Assembly (NCBI GenBank): GCA_038206355.1
Contig: JBBRAY010000003.1
Coordinates: 1 to 64,000, forward strand
Length of the DNA: 64,000 nt
Source: JAPLDB01 sp038206355
GTDB lineage: Bacteria > Bacteroidota > Bacteroidia > AKYH767-A > 2013-40CM-41-45
Direction of reading: 5' to 3'
Below the pieces are notes generated by a model. The model saw nothing but the letters and a program-made list of their open reading frames with translations. It did not search any database and was not told where the DNA came from. Below, in pieces: positions 1 through 8,179 of this stretch; the first letter of the stretch is position 1, and the number at the start of each line of letters is the position of its first letter. The translations under genes were made by a program, and so were the position numbers.

Positions 1-120
1 GCTATTGGGTTAAGCCATTCCTTGTTGAGTTGCTCTCCAGCAGAGCTCAACTACGCTTCACTTAACATCACAAATTTAGACAATCATTGAAAGAATTATA
101 TATTTGAAAAAAATGTTGCG
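1..120. other. Left edge, no confirmed gene
   Basis: This stretch lies beyond the stop of the truncated NADH dehydrogenase. On the minus strand an open frame from a possible TTG at 50 runs off the left edge and reads like protein (SSAGEQLNKEW), so it could be the 5' end of a gene outside the window. The same bases form an imperfect hairpin (GTTGAG and CTCAAC arms around 25-50). Neither reading can be settled from this window. Confidence 0.25.
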
Positions 121-1179
121 TTAGAAACTTGATCGGAAGAAATAATTAAATTTTTTCCACGGTTTAGCACTCATAATATTCAGGTTGCGGGCAAGATTCG
201 CTGCTTGTTGAATTGCTACGGGCGCCAGCATCGCATGATCTTTTCCGAATGAATTCTTCATAGATGCTACATCTCCGATTGCAAAAATATTTTCATATCC
301 AAGCACACGATTGTAGCAATCAACTTTATATCGAAAGTTTTTATAAATAGAATTACTATCTATTCCATCCACGGAATTACCCAGCACCCCTGCAGACCAG
401 ATCACCATGTTGGTATATATCACTTCACCCGTATTTAAAGTAACCCGTGACCCATCATAATCCTTTACAAGTTGGTTCTTTTTAATGATTACTCCGATAC
501 CCTCAAGGTACTTTGCAGCATGAAATGATGCAGAAGCCGACATTCCATTGAGTACCTTTTCTGTACCTTCTATCAAATAAATATTGAAGTTTGTAAAAAT
601 AAGTTCGGGATAATCCTTTGGAAGTATGTGGTTTTTTAATTCGGATAAAGCTCCTGCTATTTCAACTCCCGTTGGGCCACCGCCGACGATGACAATGTTC
701 AATAGTATATCATTCTTTTTCTTTAAAACTGCCTCTTCGAGACTTTGAAAAAGCAGACTCCGAATATCCAAAGCTCCCGGAATTGTCTTCAATGTAAAGG
801 AGTTATTTTCAAGTTTTACATTACCAAAAAAATTGGATTTGCTACCACTGGCAATAACCAGCAGGTCATATTTTAATTTGCCTTTATTTGTTATGAGTAT
901 TTGTTCCTCTGCATTTACTTCTTCAACGGTTGCCATTCGGAAGAAAGCAGAGTCGCCACGAATCGACTTGCGTAACGGATATGTGATACTGCTGGGCTCC
1001 AATCCGCCCATGGCAATTTGATAGAGCAATGGCTGGAATGTATGATAGTTATTGCGATCGAGAAGGACAATCTGGTATTTACTTTTTGAAAGTTTTTTTG
1101 CCAGTTTAAGTCCGGCAAATCCGCCCCCAATAATAACAATGCGCTTCTTACCGCTTCTTCTTATTCCGAGATCATCCAT
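121..1179 (-). CDS. Type II NADH:quinone oxidoreductase (NDH-2), C-terminally truncated
   Basis: FAD-dependent NADH dehydrogenase that would pass electrons from NADH to quinone at the inner membrane face. An N-terminal FAD Rossmann motif (GGGFAG near residue 18), a second NAD-binding Rossmann (VGGGPTGVEIAG near 165) and the FAD-contacting AIGDVAS near 298 are all present. The frame ends at 352 aa, just where the family normally continues with a DKGSMATIGR-like stretch and a membrane-binding C-terminal region; family members are usually about 420-440 aa. The bases after the stop show no continuation in another frame, so this looks like a decayed or truncated copy. ATG at 1179 is preferred over an upstream GTG at 1206 because the FAD motif normally lies close to the N terminus. 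A TGGCAT motif lies upstream. Confidence 0.8.
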   Translation of the reverse strand: MDDLGIRRSGKKRIVIIGGGFAGLKLAKKLSKSKYQIVLLDRNNYHTFQPLLYQIAMGGLEPSSITYPLRKSIRGDSAFFRMATVEEVNAEEQILITNKGKLKYDLLVIASGSKSNFFGNVKLENNSFTLKTIPGALDIRSLLFQSLEEAVLKKKNDILLNIVIVGGGPTGVEIAGALSELKNHILPKDYPELIFTNFNIYLIEGTEKVLNGMSASASFHAAKYLEGIGVIIKKNQLVKDYDGSRVTLNTGEVIYTNMVIWSAGVLGNSVDGIDSNSIYKNFRYKVDCYNRVLGYENIFAIGDVASMKNSFGKDHAMLAPVAIQQAANLARNLNIMSAKPWKKFNYFFRSSF

Positions 1180-1225
1180 ATTTTTTACTTCATGTGCATC
1201 CGGCACCCATCAATATTTTTGACTT

Positions 1226-1242
1226 TATCGAAATACATGCCA
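1226..1242 (-). promoter_or_regulatory. TGGCAY motif upstream of NDH-2
   Basis: Reads TGGCATGTATTTCG on the minus strand, 63 nt before the ATG at 1179. It belongs to the window-wide TGGCAY-T-run family, but its T-run is short, so it is a weaker member. Confidence 0.45.
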
Positions 1243-1299
1243 TCAATCCAATGTTGCCGTGTGGTATAATTATTTGAAAACATTTCATATAGCTCAATT

Positions 1300-1662
1300 A
1301 TGAAAAATAATCAACCTTTTAAAACAAAGACACATGCCCTTGGCGGAAAAGCTGCAATGGATTTCTTCAAAAAAGAAGATTTAAATACGCTTGCCACAAA
1401 ATTAATTTTTCGATACAGCCCCGACAGGTTTGACGCCACAGTCTTGCGCTTCTACATGGAGCATGGAAAGATTACAGCAACATTTTACGCTGTAGATAAG
1501 ATGAAACAGGAAGATAAGAACTATCCAAAGGATAAATTGCCCGTTAAAAAATTTAAAATCAAAATTACTTTTGAAGATCGAATGGCTCACATTAAGCGCT
1601 ACAATTGCACACTTTCAAATGACGCTTATGATATTAAAGATATGCTCGTGATGAATAAATAA
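1300..1662 (+). CDS. Conserved-looking hypothetical protein, 120 aa
   Basis: Unrecognised 120-aa cytoplasmic protein with no signal peptide or membrane segment. It is basic and rich in alternating hydrophobic/charged segments (KKFKIKITFEDRMAHIKRY), suggesting a small alpha/beta fold. The ATG at 1300 follows an AT-rich leader. It is transcribed divergently from the NDH-2 gene with about 120 nt between the starts. The antisense frame inside it is a shadow. No function is proposed. Confidence 0.7.
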   Translation: MKNNQPFKTKTHALGGKAAMDFFKKEDLNTLATKLIFRYSPDRFDATVLRFYMEHGKITATFYAVDKMKQEDKNYPKDKLPVKKFKIKITFEDRMAHIKRYNCTLSNDAYDIKDMLVMNK

Positions 1663-1726
1663 TCGGTGTAGTCAAATATTTTTGGGTATTTAATTCAACA
1701 GGAAGGGAAGAATACTAAGCATTTTT

Positions 1727-2650
1727 CTATTTTTTCTTTTCATCCTCCGGTTTTCCATTTAAAAAATTGAGCAGCGATTTAACCGTACCGGCGCTTTCGA
1801 CAATTACTTCACTGTTTTTCATCATTTTTTGATCTGGCTGTATATGAAGCGTAAGGTGAAGTTTATAATTCACATTGCCTCCCTTCTTTAACAATCCTAA
1901 AAGTGTTTGACCTAATTCTTTAAATGACAGCGTAAGCGGTACGGTGAGTGGCGTTGTATTTTTTGCCGTCAACACAGTAAGTCCTTCAATAATTCCCTTT
2001 AATACTTCATGATTCTCAATCTGGATTTCGTAAGCGTAATCTTTCAATCTGATATCAAAGACATTTTTATTTGTAAGCGAGGCATGCACCAGAATGTAAG
2101 CTCTCTTAAAATTAAGCGAGTCAACATCAATGTCATTTACTTTTATTTCCGGAAGATGGAATAGTGGTAAAAAGCGATTGATGTTGACATCTATTTCCTT
2201 TTTAAAAATTATATCTGTATAAAAATGAACATGCATGCTATACATCACAGAATCAATATTTTGATTCTCGTTGACTTTTAAAACAGAATCTATGTCGTGT
2301 GGATATACTGTAATAGGAAGATGAACAAAACTGCTGTCTCCTTCCTCAAGATGAATAGTTTTTTTATAACGGCTCCTGATTATTTCCACCCCATTGATGA
2401 AAAACTCATATCTGAAGCTATCGGCTGTGAACCCAAATGGCAATTGGTTCTTAATGAGAATTGATGCGTTTATTTCTGCCTTGTCAGGGGTCAGAGATGT
2501 TATTTCTATAACGCTCATTTCTATCCGTGGAAGTAAGAATGTCTTATACGGATTCGGGTCATTCAGATAATTTGTGTAGCGCCATATAAGAAGCGTTGCA
2601 GCAGAGACAATGAAAAGAATTAAAACTATTAGAAGGATTTTTTTTAACAT
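1727..2650 (-). CDS. Tandem LEA14/WHy-domain protein, membrane-anchored
   Basis: 307-aa protein with one N-terminal transmembrane helix (about residues 3-22, LLIVLILFIVSAATLLIW) followed by two LEA14-like (LEA type 2, WHy) beta-sandwich repeats. The first covers roughly 45-150 (VIEITSLTPDKAEINASI) and the second roughly 165-280 (VNDIDVDSLNFKRAYILV). Such domains occur in desiccation and stress proteins; here the protein would face the periplasm on an inner-membrane anchor. ATG at 2650 is preferred to the TTG six bases upstream. The C terminus is lysine/glutamate-rich. It is divergent from the short gene at 2671. The domain call rests on fold-pattern recognition. Confidence 0.65.
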   Translation of the reverse strand: MLKKILLIVLILFIVSAATLLIWRYTNYLNDPNPYKTFLLPRIEMSVIEITSLTPDKAEINASILIKNQLPFGFTADSFRYEFFINGVEIIRSRYKKTIHLEEGDSSFVHLPITVYPHDIDSVLKVNENQNIDSVMYSMHVHFYTDIIFKKEIDVNINRFLPLFHLPEIKVNDIDVDSLNFKRAYILVHASLTNKNVFDIRLKDYAYEIQIENHEVLKGIIEGLTVLTAKNTTPLTVPLTLSFKELGQTLLGLLKKGGNVNYKLHLTLHIQPDQKMMKNSEVIVESAGTVKSLLNFLNGKPEDEKKK

Positions 2651-2670
2651 AAACAAAGTTTGTTTCCTTA

Positions 2671-3066
2671 ATGATCAATGAACTCATCAGATTTCCTTAT
2701 ATGGCTGAATATAGGAAATCAAATATAACTCTTTCACTATTACGTCCCTGTATCTTAGATAAAAACCCGTGCCCATCAATACACTGGCACAAAAATTTAA
2801 TTGTCACCTTTCAAATCATTAAATCAACGCTAAAAATAGTCGAACGAGCCATACAAATTACAGTAAGCAAAAGCACAAGTTTCAGAAAACAATACTGTCA
2901 ATTGATTATTGAACCCGAAAATCTCGCCACATATTCTACATATGATTTCAGCAAGCTGACAGAGATTTTTACTCACGGATATGAGTACACAAAAAACATT
3001 CTTGAATTGTTTTTAAAAGAACCGGTAAAGCATCCCGGACTTTTCACAAGCAAACATGCTGCGTAG
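2671..3066 (+). pseudogene. Patatin-like phospholipase C-terminal remnant
   Basis: Open frame of 131 aa. Its second half (about residues 50-125: IIEPENLATY, then FSKLTEIFTHGYEYTKNIL) resembles the C-terminal end of Bacteroidota patatin-like phospholipases. The G-x-S-x-G nucleophile motif and the DG active-site part are absent, so it could not be an active lipase. The first 30 residues look unrelated. It may be a gene fragment left by deletion, or a short unrelated protein; the assignment is by eye and tentative. Confidence 0.4.
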
Positions 3067-3102
3067 AAATCATCAGATTAATAACAAAGATAGCGTCTGC
3101 CT

Positions 3103-3558
3103 TCATTCATATGCCGCAACACCATTTTCCACAAGGTTCTTTAAATCAGCAATAACCCTATTCCAGTTCTGAACACTATGTTCCTTTGTCTTTTCATCCG
3201 GAATATTGTCCTGCCTGATGGTTAGATGCGTTTCTCCGTTTTCCTCTTCTAGGTCATAAGAAATGATCAGGTAATTCTCGGGTTTATCTTCAATCCCACT
3301 CATCGAGCTCCAGTAATTATATCTGAAATGCGCGGGTGGCTCAGTTTCAAGAATAGTACCCTTATCCTCATACGTTTTTCCTTCCCACTCCCCTCTAAAA
3401 ACAATCGGACTTCCTTCTTTCCAGTCTGATATGGCATCAGTGCCGAAAAAATATTTTTTAATCAGGTCGGGCCTGGTGAGCGCGTCCCATACTATATTGA
3501 TAGGCGCCTTAATCCATATTTCAGCAGTGGCTGTGAGGCCATTATTCATTTTACGCAT
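3103..3558 (-). CDS. SRPBCC / AHSA1 family protein
   Basis: 151-aa START-like helix-grip protein of the activator of Hsp90 ATPase homologue 1 (AHSA1) group. Typical family patterns are the N-terminal IKAPINIVWDALTRPDLIKKYFFG, split here by function: a ligand-cavity strand, then the W-ALTxPxxxKKYxFG signature. The segment GSPIVFRGEWEGK and the C-terminal helix with NWNRVIADLKNLVENG follow. Family members bind small hydrophobic ligands; the ligand here is unknown. The ATG at 3558 is preferred over a TTG at 3582. It is the last gene of a likely three-gene minus-strand unit starting at 4018 and preceded by a TGGCAC motif. Confidence 0.8.
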   Translation of the reverse strand: MRKMNNGLTATAEIWIKAPINIVWDALTRPDLIKKYFFGTDAISDWKEGSPIVFRGEWEGKTYEDKGTILETEPPAHFRYNYWSSMSGIEDKPENYLIISYDLEEENGETHLTIRQDNIPDEKTKEHSVQNWNRVIADLKNLVENGVAAYE

Positions 3559-3586
3559 GTGAATCCAATTATCAGTTTTCAATACA

Positions 3587-3751
3587 TTAAACCATTCCCT
3601 CTTTTCTATCAGTTACCCGCTTGCGTTTTTGTTTTTCAATGTCGAGCTCATGTAAACGCCTATCCAGAGCCTCAAGGTTATGTTCTTTCCGTTGCTTACT
3701 GAAAACTATACGCTGTTCTGATTCGTGATTCCGGGGATGTTGACTTTCCAT
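3587..3751 (-). CDS. Short basic coiled-coil-like protein, 54 aa
   Basis: 54-aa highly charged protein (MESQHPRNHESEQ at the N terminus, then KQRKEHNLEALDRRLHELD, a probable single helix or coiled coil). It has no cysteine and no membrane segment. The ATG at 3751 lies 24 nt after the stop of the 80-aa gene and its TAA lies 28 nt before the AHSA1 ATG, so it fits inside one transcription unit. Function is unknown. Confidence 0.55.
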   Translation of the reverse strand: MESQHPRNHESEQRIVFSKQRKEHNLEALDRRLHELDIEKQKRKRVTDRKEGMV

Positions 3752-3775
3752 CTGTAAATATTTTTAATGAATGAA

Positions 3776-4018
3776 TTACTGAATTGATTTTATTGAACTT
3801 TCTTCAACCTGTGTTCCGTAGTATCGGTACGCTTCATGCTGTCGCTGCTCTTTTGCGTTCAGGTAAGCATGAATTCTTGAAGAGGGAATAAAAAAGTATT
3901 CAATTTTTGCAAGCCGTATATTATATCTTGGAACTATCATACCTTTATTCTGGATACCTCCCTCAAAAAATATTACAGCGGGTTTGTTTGAACTGTGGTG
4001 AATTTCTCTTGTACTCAT
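3776..4018 (-). CDS. Hypothetical protein, 80 aa
   Basis: 80-aa protein of unknown function, first gene of the unit 4018-3103. It contains a beta-rich middle (AVIFFEGGIQNKGMIVPRYN) and a C-terminal basic/polar helix (HAYLNAKEQRQHEAYRYYG). No signal peptide. The ATG lies 53 nt downstream of the first base of a TGGCAC motif, the spacing seen at the YciE and Lmo0937-like genes. No family is recognised. Confidence 0.6.
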   Translation of the reverse strand: MSTREIHHSSNKPAVIFFEGGIQNKGMIVPRYNIRLAKIEYFFIPSSRIHAYLNAKEQRQHEAYRYYGTQVEESSIKSIQ

Positions 4019-4054
4019 TGCTATTGAATTTTAGATTTAACAATAAAGATGTAT

Positions 4055-4071
4055 AATAAAAAAAGGTGCCA
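4055..4071 (-). promoter_or_regulatory. TGGCAY motif of the 4018-3103 unit
   Basis: Minus strand reads TGGCACC followed by an eight-T run. The first T is 53 nt upstream of the ATG at 4018. It is a strong member of the motif family. Confidence 0.65.
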
Positions 4072-4115
4072 GCAGCCTTGTTGACCAGAAGCTATAGAAA
4101 ATGGAATTTATTTCC

Positions 4116-4271
4116 TCATTGCAGAAATAAAAAAAACGGTATGCGTGGAGTGCCTCCTGTCGTTCTCGGAACAAAGACCCGGGCAAGAGCAATCTTCCTG
4201 ATATCAAAAACCGGTAATTTTCCAATTGCAGGGTCCTGCAGAATGGCATTTTTAACTTCTTCTGCATTCCT
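4116..4271 (-). pseudogene. Possible decayed short gene
   Basis: A minus-strand frame of 51 codons without an ATG reads like protein (NAEEVKNAILQDPAIGKLP, later ALARVFVPRTTGGTP). Other frames here, including a plus-strand one, read poorly. With no start codon in frame it may be a fragment whose 5' part was lost, or a frameshifted gene. No family is recognised. Confidence 0.3.
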
Positions 4272-4462
4272 TTATTGGCGGGGGTTACAGCCGTGTGCAA
4301 TTTAAAAATGTTATTGCCGGGAATTCAGATTTTAAACAGAAAGTGATTTTACTTTTGCGCACCTCCACCACGGGCTTCTCGGATTTTTAAACCTGCCTTC
4401 ACCAACAGCGCTGTTTGGGATCAAGCGCCGATTTAACCTTAGGCATTAAATTAACTCAAAAA

Positions 4463-5425
4463 ATGACAAGAAGAATTGTCCTGCACATGCTTGTGCTGTT
4501 TGCATTGCTTTACACATCATGTAAAAAGGAAGACAGTGTTGCGCTGCAGAAAGCAGAATTACCTCCAAGTGGAACCGGCTCAAGTCTGAAATTCGGTGAT
4601 CAGACCACAGGTACCACTATTATTGACAATCCGGCCTCCTTCAAAGGAATGTATGTGGACAATGCAGATGCGATCATCGGCAATGCCACCTCAGAAAACA
4701 ATCTGATTAACTATGCAGTAAGTAATGGTATCAATGCTTTCGAGTTGTACGGATTGAAAAACCTCATTAAATCTTCTGCCAACTATGCAAAGGTGCGCAG
4801 CTTTCTTTCAAAATGTTCGCAGAACGGCATCACCCACCGCGTTAACGTTATTGTTTACTATCCCGGCTCCATCAACAGCAGCGACAGTACATATGTGAGA
4901 AAGTATAACAGCTCGTGCACATCATCATCTCAAAAAATCACCGGAATAAATATGGAATGGGAATGGTGGAATAGCGCTACTACATGGGCCACATATGATT
5001 TAACTTTGAAATCCTATTATAACTGGACTAGAACAGTATCTCCGCAATTGACTAATGAAGTTTATTTCGGATGGTTCAAAAACCCAATAGGAATTGAAAT
5101 GACACAAGCGACTGATTTAGTAAAATATTGTGACAGAATTTTATTGCATGATTACAGGACAGCACCTGATGTGGCCTATATGAAATCGAGAATGGATTAT
5201 CTTGGTCAGGCGGCATTGAATCAAGGGAGTCCTGAAAAGATCATTGTGCTTTTTAGTGCTGAATCTTCCTTCATGGGTCCATATTATTCAAGCCACACTT
5301 ACGATGACGCCTATCAATCTATTGCGTCTCAATATTCTTCTGTGAGCTTTTCCGGTAAATCGGGTGTAAGAATATATGGTTGGGCGGTATTTAAATACAG
5401 CAAAGCAAAACTATACAGGCCATAA
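4463..5425 (+). CDS. Secreted lipoprotein, possible glycosidase-like TIM barrel
   Basis: 320-aa lipoprotein. A short basic start and hydrophobic stretch end in a lipobox (LLYTSC, Cys20), followed by KKED. The mature part begins with a linker, then FKGMYVDNADAIIG and repeated alternating strands and helices (NGINAFELYGL, HRVNVIVYYPG, GINMEWEWWN, DRILLHDYRTA, EKIIVLFSAES, VRIYGWAVFKY). This looks like a TIM barrel of glycoside-hydrolase style with an acidic MEWEW strand, but I cannot name the family or the catalytic pair. The ATG at 4463 places the signal peptide correctly; the earlier in-frame start at 4415 would spoil it. Confidence 0.6.
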   Translation: MTRRIVLHMLVLFALLYTSCKKEDSVALQKAELPPSGTGSSLKFGDQTTGTTIIDNPASFKGMYVDNADAIIGNATSENNLINYAVSNGINAFELYGLKNLIKSSANYAKVRSFLSKCSQNGITHRVNVIVYYPGSINSSDSTYVRKYNSSCTSSSQKITGINMEWEWWNSATTWATYDLTLKSYYNWTRTVSPQLTNEVYFGWFKNPIGIEMTQATDLVKYCDRILLHDYRTAPDVAYMKSRMDYLGQAALNQGSPEKIIVLFSAESSFMGPYYSSHTYDDAYQSIASQYSSVSFSGKSGVRIYGWAVFKYSKAKLYRP

Positions 5426-5573
5426 ATTAGCAATTGTACAGGCTTAAAAAAAACATTGCTTTCGGGCCGTCGAAAACCCCATTCTGATTTGAGAATGGTA
5501 ACATTCAACTAATGTGGGTGCTTCCTACCCCCTTTATTTCATTATTGGATTAACCTGCAAAATCAAGATATCT

Positions 5574-5750
5574 TTATTTCTCAAGTTCACGAATAACTTT
5601 GACTGGAGAAGAACCTACTTTTAAAACTACCTGCTTAAGTTGCTCTGCTGTACAACCAAGACGTTTTGTCCAATAGTCTAAATCCGAATTGCTATGAATA
5701 TCCACTTTTCTTTTAGAGGATTTAGAATTTTTTCTACCGGGCTTCTCCAT
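5574..5750 (-). CDS. DUF3606 family small protein
   Basis: 58-aa protein: a basic N terminus (KPGRKNSKSSKRKVD) followed by a DUF3606 signature, DLDYWTKRLGCTAEQLKQ and then VVLKVGSSPVKVIRELE. Small proteins of this family are common in stress or plasmid-type loci; their function is unknown. The ATG at 5750 is chosen because a TGGCAT motif lies only 28 nt upstream and the sequence 5' of it does not read as protein. That spacing would imply a nearly leaderless transcript. Confidence 0.8.
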   Translation of the reverse strand: MEKPGRKNSKSSKRKVDIHSNSDLDYWTKRLGCTAEQLKQVVLKVGSSPVKVIRELEK

Positions 5751-5761
5751 GTTATTGAACC

Positions 5762-5778
5762 GGAAAAAATATATGCCA
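5762..5778 (-). promoter_or_regulatory. TGGCAY motif of DUF3606 gene
   Basis: Minus strand reads TGGCATATATTTTTTCC, ending 12 nt before the ATG at 5750. It is a strong motif match with the shortest class of spacing. Confidence 0.65.
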
Positions 5779-5821
5779 TTGAAAATGCTGTTGAAAACTA
5801 ATGGGCACCCGAACAGGCATT

Positions 5822-6025
5822 CTATGTGACCCACATGACAAGCAGAATAACACCCACCACTTCATAAATAAAAAGATCAATAAATATAAAAAATAATAGA
5901 CCATCTATTGCTTTCCGAGTAATACTTTTTCCTTTAGCATAGTGGTGAATAAATTCTTTAATCGTCATTTTTGGCACTCCTTTAATTATGTAGTCCAATA
6001 ACTTAGCCATCTTTTTGAAATTCAT
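5822..6025 (-). CDS. Small single-pass membrane protein, 67 aa
   Basis: 67-aa protein with a basic N-terminal half (KLLDYIIKGVPKMTIKEF) and one C-terminal hydrophobic helix (LLFFIFIDLFIYEVVGVILLV). No family is recognised. Start could be ATG 6025, ATG 6010 or ATG 5967. A TGGCGT sequence overlaps the first start, but this variant is too weak to list as a motif. Confidence 0.5.
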   Translation of the reverse strand: MNFKKMAKLLDYIIKGVPKMTIKEFIHHYAKGKSITRKAIDGLLFFIFIDLFIYEVVGVILLVMWVT

Positions 6026-6176
6026 TACGCCACACAGTATTGTTTGAAAACCCTACATGAACTCATTTAATAATTTGCCTTTATTCATAATTGATAATAC
6101 TGATACTGTTTATTTTACCTAAATCGGCTTGATTATTTATACAGACAAAGAAACTTCTCACTAAAAAACTCCAGCA

Positions 6177-6205
6177 ATAAAATATTTTTCGAAAAAATAT
6201 TTTAT
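6177..6205. repeat. Perfect AT-rich inverted repeat, 13-bp arms
   Basis: ATAAAATATTTTT and AAAAATATTTTAT separated by three bases, ending 18 nt before the ATG of the SRPBCC gene at 6224. It lies where an operator or a hairpin masking the ribosome site would act. No T-run terminator pattern follows. Confidence 0.5.
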
Positions 6206-6223
6206 GGGAATCATTGTCTAATT

Positions 6224-6712
6224 ATGGCTGAATATAAATTTATTACTTATTGGAAAATAAATACCCGAAAAGAGGAAGTCTGGGAACTGATAAAAAATGT
6301 GAGCAGCTGGCCCGATTGGTGGCCGGGTGTTCTTGATGTCCACCAAATACAAAATGTCGGAGATGGTGAACACAGTCCTCGCTTCGCACATACATGGCAG
6401 AGTTTCCTTCCTTATAAACTAAAATTTGTTACTGAAATTACCGAAATTGTTATTTACAAAAGTATTGAGGCAAAGGTCATCGGCGAACTTGAAGGCAAAG
6501 GTTTATGGGAATTCAAGGAAGAAGAGTTCGGAAATACAACAGTCGTTTACAAATGGCATGTAAGGACAACATTGACGTGGATGAACATCTCAGCCCCTTT
6601 CTTAAGCGGTGTGTTCCGCCGGAATCACGATACCATTATGCGATGGGGTGGCGAGGGAATTGCAAAGAAATTAAATTGTCGGGTTATGTTTAGGAGTGAA
6701 CAACTTCACTAA
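6224..6712 (+). CDS. SRPBCC / polyketide-cyclase-like protein
   Basis: 162-aa helix-grip protein. It starts with a beta strand (YKFITYWKINTRKEEVWELI), then NVSSWPDWWPGV, the typical position of the first cavity helix. Later come FAHTWQSFLPYKLKFVTEI, the strand ELEGKGLWEFKEE, and a C-terminal helix beginning FRRNHDTIMRWGGEGIAKKL. No signal peptide. The ligand is unknown. It is unlike the AHSA1 protein at 3103 in detail, so they are not recent duplicates. Alone on the plus strand here, preceded by the perfect AT inverted repeat at 6177. Confidence 0.75.
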   Translation: MAEYKFITYWKINTRKEEVWELIKNVSSWPDWWPGVLDVHQIQNVGDGEHSPRFAHTWQSFLPYKLKFVTEITEIVIYKSIEAKVIGELEGKGLWEFKEEEFGNTTVVYKWHVRTTLTWMNISAPFLSGVFRRNHDTIMRWGGEGIAKKLNCRVMFRSEQLH

Positions 6713-6721
6713 ATTTAAGAC

Positions 6722-6753
6722 AAAAAAAACCGCCCTGAATTTCTCCAGGACGG
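6722..6753 (-). terminator. Rho-independent terminator
   Basis: On the minus strand CCGTCCTG and CAGGGCGG pair (one G-U) across an 8-nt loop and are followed by eight Ts. It would end the transcript of the 6842-7165 gene. Confidence 0.75.
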
Positions 6754-6841
6754 ATTCATAATTAAGTGTCATAAATACACTCAATCATTCTCTACCACGA
6801 GAGAGCAAACCTTGCGACTTGCCCTCTTTTGGATTTTCATT

Positions 6842-7165
6842 TTATCTGCGCTTATCTTCCTGACGACCGCTTTGGCGGGATGAATTTTCCTGATCTCTTT
6901 CCTGGTCAAGAGTTTCATCTTCTTCTTCAGCACGTGGCGTGTTGATGTTACGATCTTCAGGCGTACGGGTCTCTTCACCGCGCATATCTGCTTTACGGTC
7001 GCGTTCGGTAGTACTTCCGCTCATCTTCCTATCTTCTTCCCTCTTCTTGCCGTTTTCCGCAGAAGTGTTACCGGCTTGTGAAGACTGTTGTCCTTGGGGA
7101 TTCTTATTTCCTGTTTGAGGTTGTTGAGATCCCGAATTTTGATTTTGATTTCTTTGATCTGCCAT
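6842..7165 (-). CDS. Hydrophilic, disordered low-complexity protein
   Basis: 107-aa protein made almost entirely of Q, N, S, T, E, R, K, D and G, with no hydrophobic segment (QNQNSGSQQPQTGNKN near the N terminus, EDRNINTPRAEEEDE later). It looks intrinsically disordered, like small hydrophilin-type stress proteins. The ATG at 7165 is chosen; a second in-frame ATG is three codons upstream. It is followed by a good terminator. A different frame across the same bases is open but is a shadow with the wrong stop context. It resembles the protein at 59025 in composition. Confidence 0.6.
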   Translation of the reverse strand: MADQRNQNQNSGSQQPQTGNKNPQGQQSSQAGNTSAENGKKREEDRKMSGSTTERDRKADMRGEETRTPEDRNINTPRAEEEDETLDQERDQENSSRQSGRQEDKRR

Positions 7166-7374
7166 AATTGACATCGAATTTAATTTTTACTGCTTACTCT
7201 GTTAATGCTTTTCAGCTACCGCATTCTTACTCTTTTTTATGGGAGGGATTTTCAGAAGCTTCCCTTTTATTTATGGTGATAAAAAAACATACCGTGGAAT
7301 TAAACCGTGATATTTCTTCAATTGAATTTAATCTGAGAAGTTAATTCCACAAAACATACATCTGAAGACCATTA

Positions 7375-7995
7375 TTATTCAATATCCTCAGATGATTCCG
7401 TAGTCCATTCCCCCATAGCCATTTCATTGATGCTTTTGACAGCAAGATCATTCAGTCCATCATTTGCATTTTTTTCTTCCTCCAGTATTTCGGCGAGAAT
7501 AGTTGCAGCCTCATTATGACCCATTGTTTTAGCGAATGCTGCAAGCGCACCATAAGAAGCTATTTCATAATGTTCTACTTTTTGCGCTGCAGTGATCAGT
7601 GCCGCATCCCTTGTATAACTCCCCTTTTCCGTTTCTTCAATAATTGAAGACGCCTCTTCCACCAGACCGCTCATGGCATCACATTTTTTTGCCTGCGCTT
7701 TTTCGCCAATCAATTCAAACACCCGTTCAACTTTTTTCACCTGCTCTTCCGTTTCACGCAGATGATCGGAAACGGCATCTTTGAGTTCCGGAGTTGTTGC
7801 TGCTTTAATAATTTTTGGAAGGTTCTTTACAAGATGTTTTTCTGCCCAATAAATATCCTTCAATTCGTCAAGGAATAAATCGTGAAAAAGATTTTCTCCC
7901 TTTTTCATTTTCCTTTCAATTGGCCCTTCAGAGATTTTTTTAGTGCCGGCCTTTGCAGAAGCATTGGCTACTGTTGATGATTTTTTGCTTTGCAT
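7375..7995 (-). CDS. YciE/YciF-type ferritin-like protein (DUF892)
   Basis: 206-aa protein: a basic disordered N terminus of about 35 residues, then a four-helix DUF892 ferritin-like bundle. Recognisable pieces are LFLDELKDIYWAEKHLVKNLP, split here as FLDELKDIYWAE plus HLVKNLP, the EHYEIASYGAL helix with Glu and His ligands, and ILEEEKNANDGL with the last glutamates. The family is induced by stress and thought to bind a di-iron centre. The ATG lies 54 nt downstream of a TGGCAT motif. Confidence 0.88.
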   Translation of the reverse strand: MQSKKSSTVANASAKAGTKKISEGPIERKMKKGENLFHDLFLDELKDIYWAEKHLVKNLPKIIKAATTPELKDAVSDHLRETEEQVKKVERVFELIGEKAQAKKCDAMSGLVEEASSIIEETEKGSYTRDAALITAAQKVEHYEIASYGALAAFAKTMGHNEAATILAEILEEEKNANDGLNDLAVKSINEMAMGEWTTESSEDIE

Positions 7996-8032
7996 ATAAT
8001 TCTGATTTAAATATTTTTAATTTGTATCCATC

Positions 8033-8049
8033 TATAAAACTATATGCCA
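8033..8049 (-). promoter_or_regulatory. TGGCAY motif of the YciE-like gene
   Basis: Minus strand reads TGGCATATAGTTTTATA, with the first T 54 nt upstream of the ATG at 7995. Strong match. Confidence 0.65.
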
Positions 8050-8110
8050 TTTTTAATTCATGGAAAAAAAAATCGTCGTCAAAAATTAGTTGCAAAACAT
8101 GCCGGCAACA

Positions 8111-8151
8111 AGAAAAAGAAAACCGGGAAACAGTTGTAAGCCATCTCCCGG
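8111..8151 (-). terminator. Terminator of the 55-aa gene
   Basis: CCGGGA and TCCCGG arms with a 17-nt loop; the minus strand continues TTTTCTTTTTC. It lies just after the stop of the short gene at 8180. Confidence 0.55.
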
Positions 8152-8179
8152 TTCATATTAAAAAGCATTCCACGACTTT

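Noticed and set aside
5969..5990. TGGCACTCCTTTAATT on the plus strand
   Set aside because: It lies inside a minus-strand gene and no plus-strand start follows at normal distance.
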